From: an uncultured Bacteroidales bacterium
GTDB taxonomy: Bacteria > Bacteroidota > Bacteroidia > Bacteroidales > Bacteroidaceae
Assembly: GCA_902801475.1 (NCBI GenBank)
Contig: CADCIO010000015.1
Span: 1-53,327 of the forward strand
Length of the DNA: 53,327 nucleotides
Direction: 5' to 3'
The translations under genes were made by a program, and so were the position numbers. Below are positions 40,110 through 49,395 of this stretch, piece by piece. Each line of letters starts with the position of its first letter. The first letter of the stretch is position 1. The notes under the pieces are model-generated. The model had not been told where the DNA came from and ran no database searches. It saw only the letters and a list, made by a program, of their open reading frames with translations.

Positions 40110-41822
40110 ATGAAAAAAATCGCTATATCGACCTTTCTTGTGGTGCTGTTTTGCGCCCTTTTGCCTTGTGGCATGAAGGGACAAGATAGCGTTGTGGTAT
40201 CGATGCCGAACCGTTATCAGTTGTAGTCGGCACATGTCAGGGTACTGTTTCAGGACAGCGAAGGTTATATGTGGTACGGTATGAAGTCAGATGGTCTCTA
40301 TCGTGACGATGGTTATACGTTGACTTCGTTCCGTGCTGACTTCCTGCATCCAGAAGTGCAGATGAACAATAACATCATGTGTCTGTGTGAAGATAAGTAC
40401 GACCGTCTTTGGATTGGTACGAAGCGAGGGCTTTACATCCTCGACAAGCATGACTACAGTATTCGTCCGACAGGTGACAAGACCTTGCAGATCTGGACGT
40501 TCGACGCGCTGAAGGCAAGCATGGGCGATTCAGTGTGGGCGTATGCCAACAAGCACCTGCTGGTCTATGATCGCAATGGAAACTGCATCAGTCAGACACC
40601 TTATGATGAGAATCCGTTAGTGACGCAGAGTCGAAAGGAGATTACTGACCAACGTGGCAATATTTGGAAGATTGATGATGACGGTATCCCGTCGGTTCTG
40701 AGAACTCCGTTGGTGAAGTTGGAGGAGGTGGATCTGGAGAAGGTGCCGTTGCGCTGTATGTTGCCGCCCAACACTGCTGTTTTGCCTCCTGAACATCGAG
40801 TGCACTACGTATGGGAAGCGAAGAACGGGACGAAGTGGATTGGCACCAACTTGGGCTTGTGGAGAGTGCGCCCTGACAGCGAACCTGAACAGGTGGGGCC
40901 TAACTTTGGTGTGGTGAGCACCCTGGCTCCAGCGGAGGATGGCACAGTCTATATGAACACGGAATGGCAAGGACTCATCAGCTATAAGGATGAGGTCATC
41001 ACTAGACTCGACACAACCATTCGCAATGCCACCGATGTGTATTTGGACAAAGAGAAGCTTTGGATATGTACGGCTGACGGAAGACTGATGTACTACGATG
41101 TGGAGAAGGGAACGAAGGTGGATAAGTCGCTGGAATGCTGTCTGCAGGGTGATGCACCTGCTGGCATCGTAGTGCTCAAGGGCGTCGTCTGGCTGCTTTT
41201 CAATCAGCGACTCGTCATCTATTCGCCAGAGAAGAATGTATTGCGATATTTCTTCCCGTCCGACCTTGACCCTCAGCCCAAGTTCTTCCGAAGGCTATAT
41301 ACGGACGGAGAAAGTCGAATCTATCTGGAATGTGAGAAGAAGACGTTCGAGATTATGATGACAAGTGATTCGAGACGAAATGTGTCAGAGAACATAGCGG
41401 TCTCTGCCTATCAGACCATTCATGGCACCTACAGTTTGGGCTTGGGTGCTCGTGAACTGAACCTAGCGTCTGACGAACGTGTGGTGCATCTCTTCTTCAC
41501 CACGTTCGACCATCTCAACACACAACATATTCGTTTCGCCTTCCGTCGTGGTGGTGAGTCGGAATGGGAGTATCTGGAGATGGGAAAGAACGATGCCCGT
41601 ATCACACAGCTTTCGAAAGGTGAGAACATCGTTGAGGTGATGGCGACTGATGCGAATGGTGAGTGGAACAAAGAGTTCATCACCATCAAGATCTATTGCG
41701 AAGCGTATTGGTGGGAAACCGTTTGGGCGTTCATCGCTTTTGGCGTTGTGGCAGTAATGATGCTGGTTCTCGCCTTCTTTGTTTGGCGAAAAGTGAAATC
41801 GAAGCGCTCCAAGAAGAAATAA
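40110..41822 (+). pseudogene. Two-component-type beta-propeller sensor with in-frame TAG
   Basis: The frame opens at ATG 40110 with a good signal peptide (MKKIAISTFLVVLFCALLP) and continues past TAG at 40224-40226 (codon 39) to TAA at 41820-41822, 571 codons in all. After the TAG the text resumes in the same frame as SAHVRVLFQDSEGYMWYG, the usual first blade of regulator propellers. Further blades (DRLWIGTKRGLY, GTKWIGTNLGLW), a Y_Y_Y-like domain (HIRFAFRRGGESEWEYL) and one membrane helix follow. It stops at KSKRSKKK without kinase or DNA-binding output. The downstream ATG at 40269 would lack the signal peptide. It is either inactivated by a point change or depends on readthrough. Confidence 0.75.
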
Positions 41823-43375
41823 GAAAGAACCAGCAGCAGGACATAGCAAATTAGGGTGGTGAAGATGTTTGGATGCCATTCGATGGTGGCGAACGGAAGT
41901 GAAGAGAGCCGTTCGACGATGCTGTTCAATGTGTTGGCTGTCCAGTTAAGCAGGTCTGTGAGCACGTTGTTGATGGGTTCGCACCAGAGGAATACCCACC
42001 ATAGGATGCTTGCCCCAATGAGGAGATAGACGAAGGGGAAGATGATGAGGTTGCTCACAAGAGAGATCAGGGTGAATTTGCCAAAATAGTAAGCTACCAA
42101 TGGAGCTGTGAAGAGGGCACAGATGAAGGTGATGAAGATGAGGCTCCAGAAAAAGCGGATGTGTGGGTTGTGCGTGGGGCATGAGTGTGTGATGCGTTGG
42201 GCGTAAAGACAGATGCCTCCAACGGCGATGAAGGACAGCTGGAAACCGATGTTGTGCAGATAGAACGGATTGATGCACAGCATGAAGAAGAAGGCGAATG
42301 CGCAGGAATTGATGCCAATATTTTCACGTGAAAAGGATTGACAAAGCAATAAGATCGTGAACATTGTGGTGGCTCGCACCAATGAAGGTGACATGCCTGT
42401 CAAAAGCGCATAGCACCATAGCGTGGCAATGATGAGCAGATTGCTGATCCATTGCCAACGAAAGGGCATGATGTTCTTGAGAAAGAAGAATTGTATCATC
42501 AGGACAATGATGCCCACATGAAAACCTGATAGGGCAAGAATATGGCTGATGCCAGCACTGGCGTAGGCATTGCGTGTGTCGGACGAGAGGTTAGCCTTTC
42601 GTCCAATGGTCATCGCTTCGATGATGCTGCCAGCCTCACCGTTGATGCCGTGATCATCGTAGATGTCGTGCAGTCGCTCATGCAAGGCTTTGACTGAGGT
42701 GAGGAAAGTGCGCTCAGTTTGGCAAGGTCGCACCAGCCATTGGTAATGGGGTGTGTAGGCTGTTGCGCAGATGCCTTGGTGGAAGAGATTGGTGTTGTAA
42801 ATCTTGAAGGTCTGGTCTTCGCAGAGGTTCGTGGCATTGAGATGACGGATGTTGGCAAGGATGGTGTCGCCAATTTGCAGGGAAGCGAAGGTGGTGCTGT
42901 CTTGTTCTGGCACTTCCCAATTTTTCCCTATATATAATAAAAGATGTGTGCCGTTCTCCTGTTCCAGTTTGAGTGCCCATGATTGGGCTTTTTCTTTAGG
43001 CCGTTCTGTCAGGATGCCTCGACAGAAGGTCGTGTCGGTTGGGATGCTGTTGGCGATACGCTGGTATTTGCCAGTATAGAGCATCATACCGATCAGAAAG
43101 AAGAGGACCATTGCCACAATGCCGAACTTGGCGTCATGTTGGATGGAGGGTTTCATCAGGAAGAAGGAGAAGGCAAGGACAGCACAGCCTAAGATGAACA
43201 GAACCACCATGTTCATGTGGCTGATAAAAAGATTCGCCCCAATCATACCCAAAGTGAAGGGGATGATGAGGCGAATAAGAGCGTGGTTCTGCCAATCAAC
43301 GGAGCAGCGAGCGCAGAGGCCAAACCATGTTTGGACTATGCCGAGTCGTGAGGGAGAAAGGCGTAGCCAATTCAT
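41693..43375 (-). CDS. ComEC/Rec2-type DNA uptake channel
   Basis: 560 residues, mostly transmembrane. The Competence-domain hallmarks are present: ASAGISHILALSGFHVGIIV near residue 270, LLTGMSPSLVRATTMFTI and NPFYLHNIGFQLSFIAVGGI. An N-terminal DUF4131-like part precedes. The C-terminal metallo-beta-lactamase domain of longer ComEC proteins is absent, as often in Bacteroidota. It would carry single-stranded DNA across the inner membrane. Its 3' end overlaps the propeller gene tail to tail by 130 bp. The start overlaps the rpe stop by 1 bp (TGATG). Confidence 0.88.
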   Translation of the reverse strand: MNWLRLSPSRLGIVQTWFGLCARCSVDWQNHALIRLIIPFTLGMIGANLFISHMNMVVLFILGCAVLAFSFFLMKPSIQHDAKFGIVAMVLFFLIGMMLYTGKYQRIANSIPTDTTFCRGILTERPKEKAQSWALKLEQENGTHLLLYIGKNWEVPEQDSTTFASLQIGDTILANIRHLNATNLCEDQTFKIYNTNLFHQGICATAYTPHYQWLVRPCQTERTFLTSVKALHERLHDIYDDHGINGEAGSIIEAMTIGRKANLSSDTRNAYASAGISHILALSGFHVGIIVLMIQFFFLKNIMPFRWQWISNLLIIATLWCYALLTGMSPSLVRATTMFTILLLCQSFSRENIGINSCAFAFFFMLCINPFYLHNIGFQLSFIAVGGICLYAQRITHSCPTHNPHIRFFWSLIFITFICALFTAPLVAYYFGKFTLISLVSNLIIFPFVYLLIGASILWWVFLWCEPINNVLTDLLNWTANTLNSIVERLSSLPFATIEWHPNIFTTLICYVLLLVLSYFFLERFDFTFRQTKKARTSIITATTPKAMNAQTVSHQYASQ

Positions 43376-44022
43376 CAGAGTTCTTTCAATTCCTTGATGC
43401 GTTGTTCTGGATTCTCAGCACCAAAAACATAACTGCCTGCCACCAGCACATCAACACCGGCTTCGACCAGGCGAGGGGCTGTTTCGTGGTTGACACCACC
43501 ATCCACTTCGATGAGGGCGTGACTACCGCTCTTCTGGATGAGTTCCTTGAGTCGTTGCACCTTCTGGATGGAGTGCTCGATGAATTTCTGACCGCCAAAA
43601 CCTGGGTTCACCGTCATGAGAAGCACCATGTCAACATCCTGGATGATGTCTTCGAGCACGTTGACGGGGGTATGAGGATTGAGCGTCACACCAGCCTTCA
43701 TGCCAGCATCGTGTATCTGCTGGATCGTGCGATGCAGATGGGGACATGCTTCGTAATGCACGTTCATCATGTAAGCGCCAAGGGCTTTGACTTGCTCAGT
43801 GAACTTGCCCGGGTCAACAATCATCAGGTGGACGTCAAGAGGTTTCTGGCAAATCTTGGCGACAGCCTGAAGGACGGGAAATCCGAAACTGATGTTGGGC
43901 ACGAAAACGCCGTCCATTACATCGAGGTGGAGCCAGTCGGCTTCACTACGGTTAATCATGTCGATGTCCTTTGTCAGATTGGCAAAGTCGGCAGCTAAGA
44001 GAGAAGGAGATACTTTGGTCAT
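43375..44022 (-). CDS. rpe: Ribulose-phosphate 3-epimerase
   Basis: 215 residues, the usual length. Motifs: SLLAADFANL, HLDVMDGVFVPNISFG, VHLMIVDPG, MTVNPGFGGQKF and EVDGGVNHETAP. It interconverts ribulose-5-phosphate and xylulose-5-phosphate in the pentose phosphate pathway. It lies between a coiled-coil protein gene (35 bp upstream, with a heptad element in the gap) and comEC. Confidence 0.95.
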   Translation of the reverse strand: MTKVSPSLLAADFANLTKDIDMINRSEADWLHLDVMDGVFVPNISFGFPVLQAVAKICQKPLDVHLMIVDPGKFTEQVKALGAYMMNVHYEACPHLHRTIQQIHDAGMKAGVTLNPHTPVNVLEDIIQDVDMVLLMTVNPGFGGQKFIEHSIQKVQRLKELIQKSGSHALIEVDGGVNHETAPRLVEAGVDVLVAGSYVFGAENPEQRIKELKEL

Positions 44023-44027
44023 TGTAT

Positions 44028-44055
44028 AGTTGAAAGTTGAGAATTGACGATTGAT
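44028..44055. repeat. 28-bp heptad element in the rpe upstream gap
   Basis: Four consecutive 7-bp units: AGTTGAA, AGTTGAG, AATTGAC, GATTGAT. They fill nearly the whole gap between the coiled-coil gene stop and the rpe start. One of five 4x7 elements in this part of the window. Confidence 0.5.
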
Positions 44056-44057
44056 GA

Positions 44058-44984
44058 TTATTTGAGCGTAAATGTGGTTTGTCCTATCATTTGCTTGTCG
44101 CAGAAGAGGAAGAGTTTGTAAGTGCCGGCTTCGAGGAACTCAGTCACATCGCTGTACATGGTCACTTTCTCTTCTTCGCCTGTGTATTCGATGTATTTCT
44201 TTTCTGTGTATTCGAGGGTGGTGTTCTCGTAGGGGAAGGTGCCCTTCTTGCCCATGACGGAATTGTCTGGTTTGAGAATGCGGGCATAGAGGGTGCGTTG
44301 GCCGTTCTGGGCAGTCACATTCTTGACGATGGTGAATCCGAAGGCGAGTTTCTTCACGTCTTTCACCTTCTTGGCATCCTTGCTCTTCTTGTCTTTAGGC
44401 GTCACCCAGAAGCCTGTGGCATCGAGCTGGGCAGCAATGTTCACCTTGTCCTTGAGTTCGTTACGTTCTGTGGAGAGGTTCGTGATTTGCGTGTTTGCCA
44501 CACTGATCTGCTCCTTGATCTGCGTGTTCTCCTCATTCAGCGACTGGTTGATGCGATTGAGGGAATCCACCTGCATGATGTAGCTTCTGAGCACTTCTCT
44601 CAAGGACGCGATTTCTGCTTTCAGTCGTTTGATTTCAGCAGCATCAGTGGCTTTGGTTCGCTCAAGTTCTTCGAGGAGTTGCTGGGTGTGCCGACGCTCA
44701 TTCTCTATCTGGGCAATGAGGCTGTCATTGCTGAGCTGGCTTTGCAGCATCTCATACTGCAAATCGAAATCCCTGTATTGGCTCTCCATCTCCTGCTTCT
44801 CGAGTTCGGCAAGTTCCTTAAGCTCCTCATTCTCCTGCAAGAGGGGTTTGGTGAAGAACTGGTGGTAGGTCAGCACAGCCACCGCGATGGCGATGAGTGC
44901 CACCACGATGCCGATGGCAATCAGGAGGGTGTTGCTCTTCTTCTGCTCCTGTATTTCTTCTTGTATATTAGTCTGTTCTTCCAT
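44058..44984 (-). CDS. Inner-membrane-anchored coiled-coil protein of unknown function
   Basis: 308 residues. A short cytosolic N terminus rich in Glu/Gln is followed by one helix (LLIAIGIVVALIAIAVAVL, residues 20-38), then a coiled coil to about residue 195 (runs such as ELEKQEMES and EEIKR-type heptads) and a C-terminal beta domain (FGFTIVKNVTAQNGQRTLYA ... TYKLFLFCDKQMIGQTTF). The layout resembles the lipoprotein at 20007-20855 only in general plan. I recognise no family function. It is the first gene of the rpe-comEC operon. Confidence 0.7.
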   Translation of the reverse strand: MEEQTNIQEEIQEQKKSNTLLIAIGIVVALIAIAVAVLTYHQFFTKPLLQENEELKELAELEKQEMESQYRDFDLQYEMLQSQLSNDSLIAQIENERRHTQQLLEELERTKATDAAEIKRLKAEIASLREVLRSYIMQVDSLNRINQSLNEENTQIKEQISVANTQITNLSTERNELKDKVNIAAQLDATGFWVTPKDKKSKDAKKVKDVKKLAFGFTIVKNVTAQNGQRTLYARILKPDNSVMGKKGTFPYENTTLEYTEKKYIEYTGEEEKVTMYSDVTEFLEAGTYKLFLFCDKQMIGQTTFTLK

Positions 44985-45016
44985 GTCTTTTTTTGATGCA
45001 TTTTCCTTATTCTTTG

Positions 45017-45024
45017 CAAAGGTA
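45017..45024 (-). promoter_or_regulatory. -7 element of the coiled-coil/rpe/comEC operon
   Basis: The minus strand reads TACCTTTG followed by C, 33 bp upstream of the ATG. It is paired with the divergent -7 at 45071-45078. Confidence 0.65.
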
Positions 45025-45032
45025 AGGAATAA

Positions 45033-45060
45033 TTATCATTTATCATTTATCATTTATCAT
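45033..45060. repeat. 28-bp heptad element between divergent promoters
   Basis: Four perfect copies of TTATCAT, followed by a partial TTA. It occupies the centre of the 46-bp interval between the opposing -7 elements. Confidence 0.75.
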
Positions 45061-45070
45061 TTAAATTCAC

Positions 45071-45078
45071 TACCTTTG
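45071..45078 (+). promoter_or_regulatory. -7 element of the DHH phosphoesterase gene
   Basis: TACCTTTG followed by C, 24 bp before the ATG. Its -33 position falls within the heptad element. Confidence 0.65.
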
Positions 45079-45101
45079 CAAAAAATAACAGAAAAGCGTA
45101 C

Positions 45102-46178
45102 ATGTTGAAAAGAGTGATAACGCCACAAGAGCTGGCGATTGCGAAGAAAGACTTTGAAGAGTGCAGGAACGTGGTGGTGGTGTGCCATACGTCGCCAGAT
45201 GGCGATGCGATAGGTTCGTCACTGGGTTTGTATGAGTACCTGAAACGGAAAGGAAAACAGGTGACGGTGATTGTACCCAATTACTTTCCTGACTTCCTGC
45301 ATTGGATGAAGGATGCGGACAATATATTACGGTTTGACCGTCAGAAGACGGCTTCCTACACAGCGTTGAAGATGGCAGACTTGATTTGTTGCCTCGACTT
45401 TAACGACATGAGACGTATTGATGAATTGGGTGTGGCAGTGGGAAGGATGCGTTGCAAGCGATTGCTGATTGACCATCATCTTGATCCCGACTTGAAACAG
45501 TTTGGACATGTCGTCTCGCACCCTGAACTGAGCAGTACGAGCGAATTACTCTTCCGACTGATAGACGCAATGGGTGAGACGAAGAACATCACCTTTGCTG
45601 GTGCTGAAGACCTCTATGCGGGCATCGCGACAGATACGGGCTTTTTCTCGTTCAACAGCAATGACCCCGACCTCTTTGTCATTGTCAGCGAATTGTTGAG
45701 AAAGGGCATTGACAAGGATCGCATCAATCGCAACATCCAGAACAACTACTCGGCCGACCGACTGAAATTCATTGGGTATGTGCTGTATGAGAAGTTGCAG
45801 GTGTTTCCCGATTTGCACGCCTCGCTGTTCGCCATTAAGAAGGAGGAGCTGGATCAGTTCCATTACATGAAGGGCGATATGGAGGGTGTGGTGAATATGC
45901 CGCTGCAAATCAAAGGACATAAACTGAGCATCGCGCTGAGGGAGGACACGGAACGTCCGCTCATCAGGGTCTCTACCCGTTCTGTGGATGACCTGCCTTG
46001 CAACGAGTTTTGTGAGCAGTTCTTCAATGGTGGAGGTCACAAGAATGCAGCTGGTGGCACATTGGAGTGCTCGATGGAGGAGGCGGTTGACATCACCCTG
46101 AAGGCATTGGAAGCATGGAGGGATAGACTCGAAGACAAGCCTCAGACGGTGGGAGACAACACAGAGAAAGCAGAATAA
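45102..46178 (+). CDS. DHH-family phosphoesterase (NrnA-like nanoRNase / pAp phosphatase)
   Basis: 358 residues. DHH motifs in order: VVCHTSPDGDAIGSSLGLY (motif I), CLDFND (motif II), LLIDHHLDPD (motif III) and GIATDTGFFSF (motif IV). A C-terminal DHHA1 domain ends with NGGGHKNAAGGTLE, the RNA-binding glycine loop. Such proteins degrade 2-5-nt RNAs and in some cases pAp or cyclic dinucleotides, replacing Orn in bacteria that lack it. It is followed 19 bp later by a GH97 gene on the same strand. Confidence 0.88.
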   Translation: MLKRVITPQELAIAKKDFEECRNVVVVCHTSPDGDAIGSSLGLYEYLKRKGKQVTVIVPNYFPDFLHWMKDADNILRFDRQKTASYTALKMADLICCLDFNDMRRIDELGVAVGRMRCKRLLIDHHLDPDLKQFGHVVSHPELSSTSELLFRLIDAMGETKNITFAGAEDLYAGIATDTGFFSFNSNDPDLFVIVSELLRKGIDKDRINRNIQNNYSADRLKFIGYVLYEKLQVFPDLHASLFAIKKEELDQFHYMKGDMEGVVNMPLQIKGHKLSIALREDTERPLIRVSTRSVDDLPCNEFCEQFFNGGGHKNAAGGTLECSMEEAVDITLKALEAWRDRLEDKPQTVGDNTEKAE

Positions 46179-46197
46179 AACCAAAATCAATATAGAT

Positions 46198-48198
46198 ATG
46201 AAGAAGAGAATATTATTCCTGTCCGCAATGCTGGCATCTTTGAGCATGTCGGCACAGGTGGCAAGTGTGGCAAGTCCAGATGGACGCCTCAAAGTGAATG
46301 TAGATGTAAAGGGTGGCAAGCCCGTGTATGAAGTGAAGTACGACGACAAGCAGGTGCTTGACGAGAGTCCGTTGGGCTTTGTAGCCGACAATGGCGACTT
46401 TACGCAGGGCATCACCTTCGACAGCAAGAAGGAAGAGCACTTGGCGTTCGACTACGAGATGACGCGTTCGAAGTTCAGCAAGGTGCATGTGGATGCCAAC
46501 CAGTTGGTGGTGACCTTGAAGAATGCACAAGGCTATGCGTATGATGTGGATTTCCGTGTCAGCAACAATGATGTGGCCTTCCGTTATGCAATCCCCAACC
46601 ATCCCAGTCGTCGCAATGAGAAGAAGTTCTCCATCCGCATCATGAAGGAGGCTACAGGCTTCGACTTCCCCAGTCAGACCACGACGTTCCTGACCCCTCA
46701 GTCTGATGCCATGATTGGTTGGAAGGGTACGAAACCCAGCTATGAAGAGGGTTATGGCTATGATGAGCCTATGAACAAGCGTAGCGGATACGGACATGGC
46801 TACACCTTCCCCTGCCTCTTCCACATCGGAGATGCTTGGGCGTTGGTGTCTGAGACGGGTGTGGATTCCCGCTACTGTGCTTCTCGCCTCTCTGACATGA
46901 AGGGCGACGGTCTCTATACGGTCGAGTTCCCAATGCCAGAGGAGAATGGCGGCAACGGCACCGTTGAGCCTGCCTTCGCTTTGCCTGGTGCGACCCCTTG
47001 GCGCACCATCACAGTGGGCACCTCGCTGAAGCCTATTGTTGAGACGACGGTTCCTTGGGATTATGTGGAGCCACGTTACGATACCCCTCATCATTATGAA
47101 TTTGGTAAGGGCACATGGAGCTGGATTGTTTGGCAGGACAACTCCATCAATTATGACGATCAGGTGAAGTACATCCAACTCTCAAAGGCGATGGGCTTCA
47201 AGTATGTGCTCATCGACAACTGGTGGGACACGAACATCGGTACGGAGAAGATGGAGCAGCTGGTCAAGTATGCACAGAGTCAAGGTGTGGATGTGTTCCT
47301 GTGGTATAGTTCCAGCGGTTGGTGGAACGACATCGAGCAGGGTCCTATCAACATCATGTCTGACCCCATCAAGCGCAAGCAATACATGCGTTGGATGAAC
47401 CTTATTGGTGTGAAAGGCATCAAGGTGGACTTCTTTGGTGGCGACAAACAGGAGACCATGCGTCACTATGAGCAGATTCTTTCTGATGCCGACGACAACC
47501 ACATCATGGTCATCTTTCATGGTTGCACCATTCCTCGTGGTTGGGAAAGAATGTACCCTAACTATGTGGGCAGCGAGGCTGTGCTGGCTTCTGAGAACAT
47601 CTATTTTAGTCAGGGTGCTGCCGACAAGGAGGCGAAAGATGCTGCTACGCATCCTTTCATCCGTAATGCCATTGGCTGTATGGAGTTTGGTGGTTGCTTC
47701 ATGAATCGCCATATCCGCAAGGGCAACAGAGGTGGTAACACGCGCAAGACATCAGACTGTCATGAACTCGCCACTTGTGTGCTCTTCCAGAATCCTATCC
47801 AGAACTTTGCCATCACCCCAGAGAACTTGCCAACAGAGGCAACAAAGGATATGGCTCCTAACGAGCCTGGTGCGCCTGCTCCTGCAATCAGCATGGATTT
47901 CCTGCGCGAAGTTCCTACCACATGGGATGAGACTGTTTTCATCGATGGTTATCCAGGCAAGTATTGTGTGCTTGCCCGTAGAAATGGCGACACTTGGTAC
48001 ATCGCTGGTAACAACGCCACAGGTGCGCCCCTCACGCTGAAGCTCAACCTGCCAATGTTGGCAAAGGGCGACCAAGCAACCCTCTACAGCGACAACCTCA
48101 AGGATCGTGAACCTCAGAAGGCAACGCTGAAGGTCAGCAACCCCAAGAGTGTCACCGTCACGATGGTTGACCAAGGTGGATTTGTAATTGTGAAATAG
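46198..48198 (+). CDS. Glycoside hydrolase family 97 enzyme
   Basis: 666 residues with signal peptide (LFLSAMLASLSMSAQ). The N-terminal GH97 beta-sandwich carries SPDGRLKVNVDVK and NDVAFRYAIP. The (beta/alpha)8 barrel carries WIVWQDNSINYDDQVKYIQL, YVLIDNWWD and KGIKVDFFGGDKQE, with Asp411 where retaining members place their nucleophile. A C-terminal beta domain ends at VTMVDQGGFVIVK. Inverting SusB-like members use glutamates instead, so a retaining alpha-glycosidase is more likely (inference). No SusC/D pair is nearby, so this is not a classical polysaccharide locus. Confidence 0.9.
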   Translation: MKKRILFLSAMLASLSMSAQVASVASPDGRLKVNVDVKGGKPVYEVKYDDKQVLDESPLGFVADNGDFTQGITFDSKKEEHLAFDYEMTRSKFSKVHVDANQLVVTLKNAQGYAYDVDFRVSNNDVAFRYAIPNHPSRRNEKKFSIRIMKEATGFDFPSQTTTFLTPQSDAMIGWKGTKPSYEEGYGYDEPMNKRSGYGHGYTFPCLFHIGDAWALVSETGVDSRYCASRLSDMKGDGLYTVEFPMPEENGGNGTVEPAFALPGATPWRTITVGTSLKPIVETTVPWDYVEPRYDTPHHYEFGKGTWSWIVWQDNSINYDDQVKYIQLSKAMGFKYVLIDNWWDTNIGTEKMEQLVKYAQSQGVDVFLWYSSSGWWNDIEQGPINIMSDPIKRKQYMRWMNLIGVKGIKVDFFGGDKQETMRHYEQILSDADDNHIMVIFHGCTIPRGWERMYPNYVGSEAVLASENIYFSQGAADKEAKDAATHPFIRNAIGCMEFGGCFMNRHIRKGNRGGNTRKTSDCHELATCVLFQNPIQNFAITPENLPTEATKDMAPNEPGAPAPAISMDFLREVPTTWDETVFIDGYPGKYCVLARRNGDTWYIAGNNATGAPLTLKLNLPMLAKGDQATLYSDNLKDREPQKATLKVSNPKSVTVTMVDQGGFVIVK

Positions 48199-48211
48199 AT
48201 CTGTAAAATAA

Positions 48212-48241
48212 AAATGAAGGGCCTGCAAAGGTCCTTCATTT
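48212..48241. terminator. Bidirectional terminator between GH97 and aroB
   Basis: A stem of about 12 bp (AAATGAAGGGCC pairing with GGTCCTTCATTT, one G-U) around TGCAAA. The A and T runs inside the stem ends serve both convergent genes. Confidence 0.75.
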
Positions 48242-48246
48242 GTTTC

Positions 48247-49293
48247 TTACCCTTCTCTGAAGAAGTCCAGCATCTCAAAGATTTCCTCTTTGTTGGCACT
48301 CTGGTTGATGAGGATGTCGCCCACATCGCCCAACAAGGTGAAGTTGATGATGCCTGCTGTGTTCTTCTTGTCGTGGGTCATGTAGCCGTACAGTTCCTCA
48401 TAATCATCGCAGGTAATGGGCAAGGTGCCGTAGTTCTCCTTGATGAAACGGACGGTCTGACGCATCTTGTCGGTGGGGAAGTGAGTCTTGATGCACGAGA
48501 GGTAAAGTTCGCAGATCAGTCCCCAAGCCACAGCATAGCCATGCAGATAGGGCTTGCGGCTGAGTGCCCAACTCTCGAAAGCATGACCTGCCGTGTGTCC
48601 GAGATTGAGTGCCTTGCGGATGCCATGTTCCAGCGGGTCTTCCTCCACAATGCGTTCCTTGATGGCTACGCTGGTGCCCACCATCTGACCCAGATGCAGA
48701 TAATCCACATCGCCTAAGTCGAAGTTGAGCAGTTCGGCATAGTTCTCATCGTTCGAAATCAGTCCGTGTTTCAGCATCTCTGCATAGCCTGAAAGGATGT
48801 TCTCATGGTCGAGGGTCTTCAGGAATTCCGTATCGATAATCACCGTCTTGGGTGCATTGAACACACCCACCTCATTCTTCAGACCATTGAAGTTGATGCC
48901 TGTCTTGCCTCCCACACTCGCATCCACCATGCTCAGCAGGGTAGTGGGCACATTGATGTACTTGATGCCTCGTTTGAAGGTGCTGGCTGCAAAGCCGCCA
49001 AGGTCGGTCACCATACCTCCTCCAAGGTTGACCATCAGTGAATGGCGGGTGCCGCCTCCATTACCCATTTCCGTCCACACTTTTGCCAGTGTGTCCAATG
49101 TCTTGTGGGTGTCTGTGGCACCAATAATGATAGGTGTGGCCTCGCTGAGACAGGGGATGTCCTTCACCACAGGAAAGCACAGCTCGTGGGTCGTTTCATC
49201 CATCAAGAGAAACAATTTGTCGTGCTTCACCTCCTCAACAGCCTTGGTAAGTGCTTGTGCAATATTCGTTGAAATAACTACCTGATTTGTCAT
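48247..49293 (-). CDS. aroB: 3-dehydroquinate synthase
   Basis: 348 residues from ATG 49293 (MTNQVVISTNIA); the in-frame ATG at 49314 overlaps the -7 element at 49312-49319 and cannot be transcribed. NAD and metal-site motifs are visible: GGGMVTDLGGFAAS, INVPTTLLSMVDASVGGKTGIN, a FNAPKTVIIDTEFL segment and NLGHTAGHAFES. It cyclises DAHP to 3-dehydroquinate in the shikimate pathway. The gene is monocistronic and divergent from rfbC. Confidence 0.95.
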   Translation of the reverse strand: MTNQVVISTNIAQALTKAVEEVKHDKLFLLMDETTHELCFPVVKDIPCLSEATPIIIGATDTHKTLDTLAKVWTEMGNGGGTRHSLMVNLGGGMVTDLGGFAASTFKRGIKYINVPTTLLSMVDASVGGKTGINFNGLKNEVGVFNAPKTVIIDTEFLKTLDHENILSGYAEMLKHGLISNDENYAELLNFDLGDVDYLHLGQMVGTSVAIKERIVEEDPLEHGIRKALNLGHTAGHAFESWALSRKPYLHGYAVAWGLICELYLSCIKTHFPTDKMRQTVRFIKENYGTLPITCDDYEELYGYMTHDKKNTAGIINFTLLGDVGDILINQSANKEEIFEMLDFFREG

Positions 49294-49311
49294 GAGATTT
49301 GAAAATTTGTG

Positions 49312-49319
49312 CAAAGGTA
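49312..49319 (-). promoter_or_regulatory. -7 element of aroB
   Basis: The minus strand reads TACCTTTG followed by C, 19 bp upstream of ATG 49293. It is paired with the divergent -7 at 49365. Confidence 0.7.
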
Positions 49320-49326
49320 AGGAAAA

Positions 49327-49354
49327 AACTCCTAACTCCTAACTCCTAACTCCC
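49327..49354. repeat. 28-bp heptad element between aroB and rfbC promoters
   Basis: AACTCCT three times then AACTCCC, followed by a decayed AACTTTT. It is centred in the 45-bp interval between the two -7 elements. Confidence 0.75.
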
Positions 49355-49364
49355 AACTTTTCAC

Positions 49365-49372
49365 TAACTTTG
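49365..49372 (+). promoter_or_regulatory. -7 element of rfbC
   Basis: TAACTTTG followed by C, 24 bp before the rfbC ATG at 49396. Confidence 0.65.
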
Positions 49373-49395
49373 CATAAATTTTACAAGGAATAGTT

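Noticed and set aside
40224..40226. Programmed recoding of TAG
   Set aside because: No pyrrolysine system genes, downstream stem-loop or selenocysteine-type element is seen; a nonsense change or error is simpler.
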